Source: Candidatus Cryptobacteroides faecihippi
Lineage (GTDB): Bacteria; Bacteroidota; Bacteroidia; Bacteroidales; UBA932
Direction of reading: 5' to 3'
Length of the DNA: 20,998 bases
Assembly (NCBI GenBank): GCA_018066065.1
Contig: JAGHSC010000235.1
Span: 1 to 20,998 of the forward strand
Position 1 is the first letter of the stretch; each line of letters starts with the position of its first letter. The notes under the pieces are model-generated. The model did no database searches. It was not told the origin of the DNA and saw only the letters and a list, made by a program, of their open reading frames with translations. Below are positions 6,433 through 14,308 of this stretch, in pieces. A program made the translations under genes and the position numbers.

Positions 6433-8994
6433 ATGAAACACTTGACAAATTCATTGGCAGCGCTCGCGATGGCCGTGTGCGCATGTAACACACCCGATGC
6501 CATCGAGAACATGAAATGCCAGCACATGGAGAGCCCAATCTGCATAGACTGCGGCTCACCATCATTTTCCTGGACTTACACAGAGGCGGCAGGCACCGAC
6601 TTCGTTGAAGCCGGCAGCCTGGTGGAAATCGCCCTTTCCGAGGACAAGCTTGGAATCGAGAATATTCAGGAACTGAGCCCTCTTACCTCTTATGTGTGGC
6701 GCGTAACTGCCTGGAACGCGGATAGTTCAAAGATAATCACCTCTCCTGTCGCACACTTCGAGACAGCAATGTTCTCCAATGATGACTGGAAGGGCACGTG
6801 GATCTCGGACGGAGTGGACAAGGACGCAGAAAGCGCACCGATGCTCAGGAAGGAATTCGATGTGAGGAGCGGTCTTGCAAAGGCTCGCCTCTACATGTCC
6901 GCAGCGGCCTACGCTGACGTCACGATCAATGGTGAAAGAGCCTTCGAGGCACGCCTCGAGCCTGGCTACACGGCCTATGACAAGCGCAATCTCTACTGCG
7001 CCTACGATGTGACGGACCTGATCGGCACGGGCACAAACTGCATCGGAGCGGTCCTCGGCAATGGATTCTACAACGAGATCAAGCCTGTGGCCACATGGGG
7101 TTTTGAGAATGCCGCATGGCGAGGCCGTGCCCGAATGGTCGCCGAGCTGCATCTTGCCTATTCCGATGGAAGCAAGGAAATCATTGCCACCGACGGCAGC
7201 TGGAAAGCCTTCTCCGACGGCCCATGGGTCCACAACAACATCTACTCAGGAGATGCCTATGATGCACGCCTGGAGATTCCAGGATGGGACAAGCCGGGAT
7301 TCGATGACGGCGCATGGAAGGCCTCTACGGTCGTGGATGCACCGTCCCCTTTGCTCAGCGCCCAGAAGATGCCTTCAATCGAGCCGGTTCAGAGAATCGC
7401 GCCTGTGGCTGTCAGGAACTGGGGCGACACACTCTATGTCTTTGACTTCGGCATCAACCTCGCCGGTGTCTGTGAGCTCAATGTCCGCGGTGAGGAAGGC
7501 ACCCGCCTGGAAGTGTCCCATGCCGAAATCCAGCTCGAGGATGGCACCATGGAGAACTGCAACATCGCATGCTACTTCAACCCGATGCCGGATTACGAGT
7601 TCCAGACCGACATCTACTGGCTCAAGGGAGGCGACCAGGATGAAGTATGGCGTCCTAGCTTCACTTACCATGGATTCCGCTACGCAGAGGTCCGCAGCGA
7701 CCGTCCAATCAAGCTGGACGAAAGCAGCCTCACGGCAATCATGATGCACACCAACCTGCAGTCGGTAGGATCGTTCACCTGCTCCAACCCGATGCTCAAC
7801 ACCATCTGGGAAATGGCACGCAGGACCTACCTGAACAACATGTACTCAATCTTCACCGACTGTCCTCAGAGAGAGAAGAACGGCTGGACCGCCGACAATT
7901 TCCTCACCACAGAGCTTGGCATGCTGAATTTCGACGCTGCGCCTTACTTCCTCAACAAGTGGATGGGTGACGTTGTGGACAACATCCGCGAGGATGGCCG
8001 AGTGTCAGGCATCATGCCGGACTGGGGCTGGGGCTACACCGACTGGATCGGACCTGTCTGGGACGCATCGATCTTCGCCATCGCGGAATACGCCTACGAC
8101 TACACCGGTGAGACATCCCACATCAAGGCTCTCTGGCCGGTCTGGAAGCGTTATCTTGAATTCCTCCAGACGCGCGAGGAAGAAGATGGCCTGCCTACCT
8201 ATGGAATCGGGGATTGGGTCTACCTCAACGTCGCAACTCCAACGCAGTTCACCACTCCTTGCTTCTACTATAAGGACTGGTGCGTGATGGCTCGCTTCGC
8301 TTCGATGATGGGAGAGGATCCGGCACCTTATGCCGAAAAGGCGGAAATCGTACGCAACGCAATCAATGCCAAATGGTTCCACCCAGAGACAAACCTCTAC
8401 GCCGAAGGCTCACAAGCAGCTCAGGGCATTGCCCTCTACCTAGGTGTGGCACCGGAAGGCACTGAGCAGGCCATCGCCGACAATCTGGCACAGAGCATAA
8501 AGGACAACAATGGATTCCTTGAGTTCGGCTCGATGGGAAGCAAGACAGTGCCACGCATGCTTACCAAGTACGGCCATCTTCAGACAGCATTCGACATGGC
8601 TGCGAAGGAGGATAGTCCTTGCTGGGGCGGCTGGGTAAAGAACGGCTTGACCACTCTTCCGGAAACCTGGGTTCTCAGGGCAGACTGGAGGGATTCTTCC
8701 CTCGACCACGCTTTCCTCGGCGACATCGCCGCATGGTACGTCAGCGACCTTGCAGGCATCCGTGCCGGCGCTCCAGGATTCAGCCACATCATCATCGCAC
8801 CTCATTTCCCTGAGGGCCTGGATGACGTCTCTGCAAGCTACGAAAGCATCCGCGGACGCATCGAGTCTTCGTGGAAGCGCTCCGACTCCAAGATCACTCT
8901 CAACGTGTTCATTCCTGTCGGATGCACGGCAGAGCTCGTGATCGACGGCAAGAGCCAGCAGCTGAATGCCGGCAGGAACAACCTGACAATCTAA
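6433..8994 (+). CDS. GH78 alpha-L-rhamnosidase, lipoprotein
   Basis: An 853-residue enzyme expected to release terminal alpha-L-rhamnose by an inverting mechanism. A signal peptide ends at V-C-A-Cys18, so it is probably a lipoprotein. In order: a short fibronectin/Ig-like region (about 25-110), a jelly-roll carbohydrate-binding region (about 115-300), the conserved rhamnosidase domain (about 310-440, including FDFGINLAGVCEL and YHGFRYAEV), and the (alpha/alpha)6 catalytic domain (about 445-780), then a C-terminal beta domain. FTDCPQREKNGW (474-485) is the variant DCPxREK motif of many Bacteroidetes GH78 enzymes; Glu481 would be the general acid. LPETW (742-746), with Glu744, matches the region of the general base. 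It is the last gene of the four-gene operon and ends 3 bases from the convergent folate gene. Confidence 0.93.
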   Translation: MKHLTNSLAALAMAVCACNTPDAIENMKCQHMESPICIDCGSPSFSWTYTEAAGTDFVEAGSLVEIALSEDKLGIENIQELSPLTSYVWRVTAWNADSSKIITSPVAHFETAMFSNDDWKGTWISDGVDKDAESAPMLRKEFDVRSGLAKARLYMSAAAYADVTINGERAFEARLEPGYTAYDKRNLYCAYDVTDLIGTGTNCIGAVLGNGFYNEIKPVATWGFENAAWRGRARMVAELHLAYSDGSKEIIATDGSWKAFSDGPWVHNNIYSGDAYDARLEIPGWDKPGFDDGAWKASTVVDAPSPLLSAQKMPSIEPVQRIAPVAVRNWGDTLYVFDFGINLAGVCELNVRGEEGTRLEVSHAEIQLEDGTMENCNIACYFNPMPDYEFQTDIYWLKGGDQDEVWRPSFTYHGFRYAEVRSDRPIKLDESSLTAIMMHTNLQSVGSFTCSNPMLNTIWEMARRTYLNNMYSIFTDCPQREKNGWTADNFLTTELGMLNFDAAPYFLNKWMGDVVDNIREDGRVSGIMPDWGWGYTDWIGPVWDASIFAIAEYAYDYTGETSHIKALWPVWKRYLEFLQTREEEDGLPTYGIGDWVYLNVATPTQFTTPCFYYKDWCVMARFASMMGEDPAPYAEKAEIVRNAINAKWFHPETNLYAEGSQAAQGIALYLGVAPEGTEQAIADNLAQSIKDNNGFLEFGSMGSKTVPRMLTKYGHLQTAFDMAAKEDSPCWGGWVKNGLTTLPETWVLRADWRDSSLDHAFLGDIAAWYVSDLAGIRAGAPGFSHIIIAPHFPEGLDDVSASYESIRGRIESSWKRSDSKITLNVFIPVGCTAELVIDGKSQQLNAGRNNLTI

Positions 8995-8997
8995 CAG

Positions 8998-9555
8998 TTA
9001 CTGCTGCTTCCTGAATATCCGCTCAGGGGTGACGAGAATGTCGAGGGGAACGTCCCAGGGATCGGAAGGGACGGCCTCGACCATCTGCCAGCTGAAGGCA
9101 ACGCCTGCAAGCGGACAGCCCAGCTTCGGGAGAAGGCGGTCGTAGAAGCCGCGGCCGCGGCCGAGACGGCGGCAGGCGGAGTCGAAGGCTACGCCGGGGA
9201 TGACTGCAAGGCCGATCTCCGACGGATCCACGTCCGGAGCGGATGCAGCGGGCTCCTCGATCCCCGCGAAACCACGGACGAGCGAGCCGGGAGCATATTC
9301 CTTGAGGAGAAGGTCCTCACCGCTCACAAGCGGAAGGACTATCCTCTTGCCGGGGACGTCGAGAAGGGGCTTGAGGTCCACCTCGCCCGGAAGCGGATGG
9401 TAGAGGAGCACCGTCGATGCTGCCTTCCACTCCGGAAGGGTTTGCAGGCCGCTGACGATGGACGACGAATCAAAGGCCACGGAAGATTCCCTGATGGCCC
9501 TGATCCGCTTCCTGATGGATTTCTTTGCCTCCCTTATTTCCTGATCAGAGGACAT
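8998..9555 (-). CDS. 5-formyltetrahydrofolate cyclo-ligase
   Basis: This 185-residue cytoplasmic enzyme converts 5-formyltetrahydrofolate to 5,10-methenyltetrahydrofolate using ATP. Family signs: a basic N-terminal helix KKSIRKRIRAIR (11-22) that helps bind ATP, PGEVDL (56-61), GIEEP (98-102), the IPGVAFD block (119-125) and the phosphate-binding GRGRGFYDRLLP (132-143). The start chosen is the ATG at 9555; earlier in-frame ATGs lie deeper inside the kinase gene. Its first 11 bases overlap the end of the PfkB kinase gene, suggesting translational coupling. The stop codon faces the rhamnosidase stop with 3 bases between them. Confidence 0.93.
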   Translation of the reverse strand: MSSDQEIREAKKSIRKRIRAIRESSVAFDSSSIVSGLQTLPEWKAASTVLLYHPLPGEVDLKPLLDVPGKRIVLPLVSGEDLLLKEYAPGSLVRGFAGIEEPAASAPDVDPSEIGLAVIPGVAFDSACRRLGRGRGFYDRLLPKLGCPLAGVAFSWQMVEAVPSDPWDVPLDILVTPERIFRKQQ

Positions 9556-10477
9556 TGTCGATGAAATCGGGATCGACATAGTTGAACATGCTCTGGCAGA
9601 CGTTGGCCGAGAACTTCGTCGCACGCGGTACGAGCTTTTCCCAGTCCTCCGCCTCGAGATGGCTCACCTTCTCCTTGGAGAAGCCCTCCATCATCAGGCC
9701 GAAGAGGATTCCAGCATTGAAGTTGTCACCTGCACCGATCGTGGAGACAGTCTCGATCTTCTCAACACCGAAGACTGACTTCTTCCCGGCGGAGAAGACC
9801 TCCGTCGAGTCAGCTCCCTTGGTACAGATGAAAGTCCCGCAAAGCTTGGACATGTGCTCACTGTAGACAAGGTCCGCATCGCTGGAACCGTAGATGTAGC
9901 CGATGTCCTCTGACGAACCGCGGACGATGTCGCTCATCGAGCAGTTCTCCTCGATGAAAGCCTTGGTGACAGGAAGGTCCAGAAGATGGCTCTTCCTGAA
10001 ATTGATGTCGTAGTAGATGATCGCACCGGCGGCCTTAGCCTTGGCAATGAGAGCCTTGGTGGCCTCCCTGGTGCCTTTGTTGATGGCGAAGAATGAACCG
10101 AAGAGAACCAGGTCCCCAGGATGGAAATCGATCTCGCAGCCCTCGAAAGGCGGCACCTTCGAATCCCTGAAGAACTCGTAGTGGGCATCGTTGTTCTCAT
10201 CGAGCATGGCCATCGAGACGGTGCTCTGGGTCCCTTCGACACGTTTCACTGCCTCGGTGCTGACATTGTTCTCCCTCATGAAAGAGGTCACGATGTCAGC
10301 GACCTGATCGTCACCCATCTGGGTGACCATCACGATCGGGATCTCGGGACGGACCTTTCCGACCGTCCTTCCGAGCGAAACCATTGCGTTGAAGGTTGAA
10401 CCTCCAGGTACTGCCGACTTCGGCTGGCCGCACTTGAAGACGATGTCAAGGACGGTCTCTCCAATTCCTATGATCAT
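9545..10477 (-). CDS. PfkB-family carbohydrate kinase (fructokinase-like)
   Basis: A 310-residue cytoplasmic ATP-dependent sugar kinase of the ribokinase/PfkB family. It has the N-terminal sugar-binding VPGGSTFN (23-30), MGDD (54-57), the DINFR block (157-161) and the second PfkB signature STIGAGDNFNAGIL (245-258), with Asp251 as catalytic base and GAGD as anion hole. Length is normal. The substrate cannot be read from the sequence; fructose or another ketose/hexose is a reasonable guess. Its ATG overlaps the stop of the upstream DUF5723 gene by ATGA (10474-10477), and its 3' end overlaps the folate cyclo-ligase gene, so the three are almost certainly co-translated. Confidence 0.9.
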   Translation of the reverse strand: MIIGIGETVLDIVFKCGQPKSAVPGGSTFNAMVSLGRTVGKVRPEIPIVMVTQMGDDQVADIVTSFMRENNVSTEAVKRVEGTQSTVSMAMLDENNDAHYEFFRDSKVPPFEGCEIDFHPGDLVLFGSFFAINKGTREATKALIAKAKAAGAIIYYDINFRKSHLLDLPVTKAFIEENCSMSDIVRGSSEDIGYIYGSSDADLVYSEHMSKLCGTFICTKGADSTEVFSAGKKSVFGVEKIETVSTIGAGDNFNAGILFGLMMEGFSKEKVSHLEAEDWEKLVPRATKFSANVCQSMFNYVDPDFIDNVL

Positions 10478-11745
10478 TTCTCCCTACCTTTTCCGAAAAC
10501 TAAGTTGAGTCCAGCGAAAGCACTGGTTCTGAATGGGTTCTCATCTGCATTCATGAAGCCCTCGAGACCTGCATGGAGAGAGATGAAGCCAAGCCTGAAG
10601 CGGAAGGCTCCACCCCATGTCGGTCCGTAGGTCGAAGAACCGAAGTTGGCATTGATGCTGGCCCAGTCCTTTGCCGAGACGGTAAGTCCAGCCTTCATGG
10701 TGTAGGTTGACATGCCATTGTAGCTCCTGTGGGTGTAGAGCACACCTGGAGTCAGCCATGAAAGATGAGGGATCGAGTAGCGCGCTCCGGCAGTCACGGT
10801 CAATGGAAGGGACTCGAATGTGGACTTGACACCTTCCTGGACGAAGTGGATGTCATCCTTCGGATCCGGATCGATGTGGCCGTAGATGTGATTCTTCCAT
10901 GAAACGCCACCGAGGTCGAGCACCGAGGCACTCACGACAAGGCCCTTGACAGGCTCATAGGTGAGACCCAGGTCGACGCTTCCTCCGAAACCGTTTGGAG
11001 CAGGAGTAAATTCCTCCATCTCAAGGACATCCAGGAATTCCACGCTCTCGCCGGCAGTCGGGATGCCAAGGTTCTTGTAGGAAACGGCCATGTGACCGTC
11101 ACAAGGAGGAACGATCTCGCCGTGGTCCCTGTACAGCCTTCCGGTCTCTGCATTGAGGCTCTCCAGACCTGCCAGGAACTTCACGCGCAGTCCAAGGGTG
11201 AGTTTGTCGCCGAACTGATGGGAATGCCCATAGGCAAGCTCGTAGAAGGACTGTATCTTCAAGTCGGAGTTCGACATGTCGTAGACTGAATTCTTGTCAT
11301 CCCCGCTGTGGGCAAGCATGAATCCGATGACTCCGTCAGCAGCGTTGGCACTGGCGAAACCTCTGACGTTGAGCTCGAGAGTGTTGTAGGAGTTCTTGCC
11401 GCGGAATCCGAGAGCCAGGACGCTCTCATGAAGGTCAAGGTCAAGACGGGTCTGGCCCTTGAGGCTCGACATCACCTTCCTGTCGTCTGCAGAATCATCC
11501 CAGAATGGAACCATCTCACCGTTGGAGAGGGTCTGGAAGAAAGTGGAGAAAGGCATCTGTGATGCCATCCCTACCTGGGCATCTCCGACTGCCAGGCCAA
11601 GGAATCCACGCTGGTCATGGATTGCAGGGTTGATGCGGTAGCCATAGGAATACCCATCAAGGAAATATCCAGACTGGAAGGTCTGGGCCGATGAGGAAAC
11701 TGCTGATGCAAGCAGGCAGAGAACAATGACAAAAGACTTTCTCAT
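10474..11745 (-). CDS. DUF5723-type outer-membrane beta-barrel protein
   Basis: A 423-residue protein with a clear signal peptide (basic MRK start, hydrophobic core, cleavage after SSAQ around residue 21). The remainder consists of alternating amphipathic strands and ends in FAGLNLVFGKGREK, as expected for an outer-membrane barrel. The early segment GYSYGYRINPAI is typical of a Bacteroidetes family of unknown function, DUF5723. The function is unknown. The start at 11745 was chosen for the signal peptide and for its spacing from the promoter-like element at 11770-11777. It heads an overlapping cluster with two cytoplasmic enzymes, an unusual pairing that gives no direct hint of a role. Confidence 0.72.
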   Translation of the reverse strand: MRKSFVIVLCLLASAVSSSAQTFQSGYFLDGYSYGYRINPAIHDQRGFLGLAVGDAQVGMASQMPFSTFFQTLSNGEMVPFWDDSADDRKVMSSLKGQTRLDLDLHESVLALGFRGKNSYNTLELNVRGFASANAADGVIGFMLAHSGDDKNSVYDMSNSDLKIQSFYELAYGHSHQFGDKLTLGLRVKFLAGLESLNAETGRLYRDHGEIVPPCDGHMAVSYKNLGIPTAGESVEFLDVLEMEEFTPAPNGFGGSVDLGLTYEPVKGLVVSASVLDLGGVSWKNHIYGHIDPDPKDDIHFVQEGVKSTFESLPLTVTAGARYSIPHLSWLTPGVLYTHRSYNGMSTYTMKAGLTVSAKDWASINANFGSSTYGPTWGGAFRFRLGFISLHAGLEGFMNADENPFRTSAFAGLNLVFGKGREK

Positions 11746-11769
11746 GGTTTGTTTTTTCGTTTTGTTCTC

Positions 11770-11777
11770 CAAATATA
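11770..11777 (-). promoter_or_regulatory. Promoter -7 element for the DUF5723-pfkB-cyclo-ligase cluster
   Basis: The minus strand reads TATATTTG, a full match to the Bacteroidetes -7 consensus TAnnTTTG. It sits in the 47-base gap between the aminopeptidase stop and the ATG at 11745, giving a leader of roughly 20 bases. TTG-containing sequence lies about 16-20 bases upstream, across the end of the aminopeptidase gene, and may serve as the -33 box. Confidence 0.6.
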
Positions 11778-11792
11778 GTGACAATTATTCAA

Positions 11793-14291
11793 TCAATCCC
11801 GCTGCTGGAGGATCTTGGCTCTCAAAAGTGGCGGATAATCAGGATGGTCGGCAAGGAAGGAATCCACGACCGGGCCCGATTCCCCGTCGCCATGACCACC
11901 CAGAAGGGCGGAAAGCCAAGCCGTAGGGAAGAAGATGTCACCGGTCCTCTGAACCTCCTCGAGCACCTCCAGGCCAGGCAGGATGTACTTGAGGGATCTC
12001 TCGCTTCGGAGAGGATGGCCCAGGTAGGACAGAGCAGTGGAAGCCCATGGCTCGATCCTGCGGTTGCGGGCATCCAGAAGGCTGTTGAAGGTAGAATCCA
12101 GGACCTGCTCGGAAGAGGAGACCGACCTTGAGATGAACGAGAAGCGATCCTGGCGGTCCTTGTTGGTGATGCGTCCCTTCTGGACAGAGATGATCTCATC
12201 CGCCCTCTCGGGATTCCTGACGGCCAGCTCCAGGGCCATGGTCGTCAGTTCGCTTTCAGTCAGGGAGAATGCCTTGAAGGATTCCGGAGAGAGGAATGCA
12301 TCCAGGATGTCAGGACAGTCACTGCGAGTCGAACGGACCCGGAGGGCGAAAGCCCTGCGGCGGACCGGTTCCGGAGCGTTGCCCTGGACAAGGTCCATCA
12401 ACTTGCCGTCAAACCCATCGAGGCCGGAACCTCCTGAAAGTGAGCACTCGAACTGCATCCGGGACAGGCATGACGACGCCTGTCCGACAAGATTCTGGTC
12501 AGTCTCGACATTCAGGTAGTCCAGCAGGAAAGCTCCGAACCTGGCCTTGTCCAGACCACCGCGGAGAGCATTCTCGAAAAGGTTCAGCAGGATGGCTGAC
12601 TTCTCCACAGCGGACAGCGCGGCACACCCGACAGCGCTGGAAAGATGCTCCAGGCACCAGTCGATCTCCCTCTCCCCAAGGCGGAAGAACCCATAGCCGC
12701 GGGCGTCGATGTTCGGAAGCACAAGGGTGGAGTCTGAATATTCAGGGACGGCGAGCGACGGCTCATTGAGGAAGAGTTCCACAGTGTCGCGACTCCCGTC
12801 CGGACGGACAAGGGCGCAGGTCAGGTCCTGGCTCCAGACGAGACCTCTTCCAAGAGGGTCGGTCTGGCTCATGACACCTTCTTCCGAAACGGAGATCTCA
12901 GGCATCCCGGGCTCCTCGATCCATGCCTTGCTGAACGCACGCATGTCGAAGGAAGTGTGCGCATCCAGGATGGCCACCAGGTCGTTCCAGTCGGAATTGC
13001 CGAAGGCGAATGTGTGGAGATACTCCCTGAGCGAAGCCTGAAGCTGCTCGGGAGACATGATCTGGGCGATCATCTCCATGACGATCGGAGACTTGTCGTA
13101 AATGATGTTGCCGTACATCAGGCCGGCGTCCTTCAGGTTGCCGAGCTTCTGCTTGACCGGGTTGGCACCCGGCGTACGGTCCACCGCATAGGCTCCGACG
13201 GCATAGTCGGCCAGAGCCATGCTGAGGTCTGATTCCGGGAAACGCTCCTTCTGCATCCGCGCGGCGAACCAGTTGGCGAAGACCTCCTTGGTCCACACAT
13301 CGTCGAACCACTTCATGGTCACCAGGTCCCCGAACCACATGTGCGAGACTTCGTGGGCGATCAGGTTGTAGCGGCCCTGCTCGCGGACCAGGCCGTCACC
13401 CTTGTCCAGGAACATGCGGGTGTCGGCGTAGAAGGTATTGCCTGTGTGTTCCATGCCTCCGAACTGGAAGCCCGGGATCACGACGAAATCGTACTTCCCG
13501 AACGGATACGGGATGCCTGTGTAATCTTCCATCCATTCCATCGCACCGAAGACCTCGTCGAAGATCACGTCCGTCTGCGCCAGCTTGAACGGGTCTGTCT
13601 CACGATGGTACATCGAGATTTCCCTGTCTCCCCTGGTACGCGTCTCCTTTGAGTAGCGGCCTGCTGTGAAGGAGAACAGGTAGGTGCTCAGAGGCTCTGT
13701 GGGCGCGAATCTCAACGTGTCCGAGCACTCGGTGAGCGGAGAGTTGGAGACTGCTGTCCAGCCCTCCGGAACGCGGAGCGAAAGCGTGTAGCGTGCCTTG
13801 AGGTCAGGCTGGTCGAAGCATGGGAAGAGGGTCCTCGCCCTGTCCGGGACCAGCAGCGAGTAGAGCATGTCATCCCTTCGGTTGAGCGACTGGTCCGGAA
13901 CCGTGAAGCGCACGGTGACATCATGATGCCCCGCACCGGGCGAACCCGCCTGGGAGAGGATGATGTGCTCGTGTGAATATTCAAATGCGGCCTTGGTGCC
14001 ATCGAGAGAGACTTCGCTGACGAAGGAGGCATCCGGCGCCTTGAAGTCAAGCTGCGGAAGAGTCTTTGATGTGCTTTCGAAAGAGACTGTGACACAGCCG
14101 CTCACAAGGCTGTCACGTTCTGCCGGGATGTCGAAGGAAAGGTCGTACCTGATGTCCGAGAGAGTGGAGCTGCGAAGGTCCGCCAGTTCCTTGGACACGC
14201 CTTCCGTGACGGTTGCCGCATCACCTCCCGAGCAGGACGGGAAGGCCATTGCCATGATGGTTGCGATGCAGATGGACTTGATGATTCTCAT
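11793..14291 (-). CDS. M1-family zinc aminopeptidase, lipoprotein
   Basis: An 832-residue exported metallopeptidase that should remove N-terminal residues from peptides. The signal peptide ends in F-P-S-Cys20, so it is probably lipid-anchored to the outer or inner membrane. The N-terminal beta-saddle domain precedes the substrate motif GGMEH (278-282), the bacterial variant of GAMEN. HEVSH (313-317) followed by Glu336 gives the full HExxH-x18-E zinc site, and Tyr398 in IIYDKS fits the transition-state tyrosine. The C-terminal half looks helical, as in other M1 enzymes. The start at 14291 is preferred over an upstream in-frame option because of the signal peptide and an AAGGA stretch 5 bases upstream. 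It lies 17 bases after the broken barrel gene, so expression may depend on that gene's promoter. Confidence 0.92.
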   Translation of the reverse strand: MRIIKSICIATIMAMAFPSCSGGDAATVTEGVSKELADLRSSTLSDIRYDLSFDIPAERDSLVSGCVTVSFESTSKTLPQLDFKAPDASFVSEVSLDGTKAAFEYSHEHIILSQAGSPGAGHHDVTVRFTVPDQSLNRRDDMLYSLLVPDRARTLFPCFDQPDLKARYTLSLRVPEGWTAVSNSPLTECSDTLRFAPTEPLSTYLFSFTAGRYSKETRTRGDREISMYHRETDPFKLAQTDVIFDEVFGAMEWMEDYTGIPYPFGKYDFVVIPGFQFGGMEHTGNTFYADTRMFLDKGDGLVREQGRYNLIAHEVSHMWFGDLVTMKWFDDVWTKEVFANWFAARMQKERFPESDLSMALADYAVGAYAVDRTPGANPVKQKLGNLKDAGLMYGNIIYDKSPIVMEMIAQIMSPEQLQASLREYLHTFAFGNSDWNDLVAILDAHTSFDMRAFSKAWIEEPGMPEISVSEEGVMSQTDPLGRGLVWSQDLTCALVRPDGSRDTVELFLNEPSLAVPEYSDSTLVLPNIDARGYGFFRLGEREIDWCLEHLSSAVGCAALSAVEKSAILLNLFENALRGGLDKARFGAFLLDYLNVETDQNLVGQASSCLSRMQFECSLSGGSGLDGFDGKLMDLVQGNAPEPVRRRAFALRVRSTRSDCPDILDAFLSPESFKAFSLTESELTTMALELAVRNPERADEIISVQKGRITNKDRQDRFSFISRSVSSSEQVLDSTFNSLLDARNRRIEPWASTALSYLGHPLRSERSLKYILPGLEVLEEVQRTGDIFFPTAWLSALLGGHGDGESGPVVDSFLADHPDYPPLLRAKILQQRD

Positions 14292-14308
14292 TTGTTTCCT
14301 TGGTCTGG

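Noticed and set aside
13440..13470. GGMEH instead of GAMEN in the M1 aminopeptidase as a defect
   Set aside because: GGMEH is a common variant in bacterial M1 enzymes, and the zinc site and tyrosine are complete.
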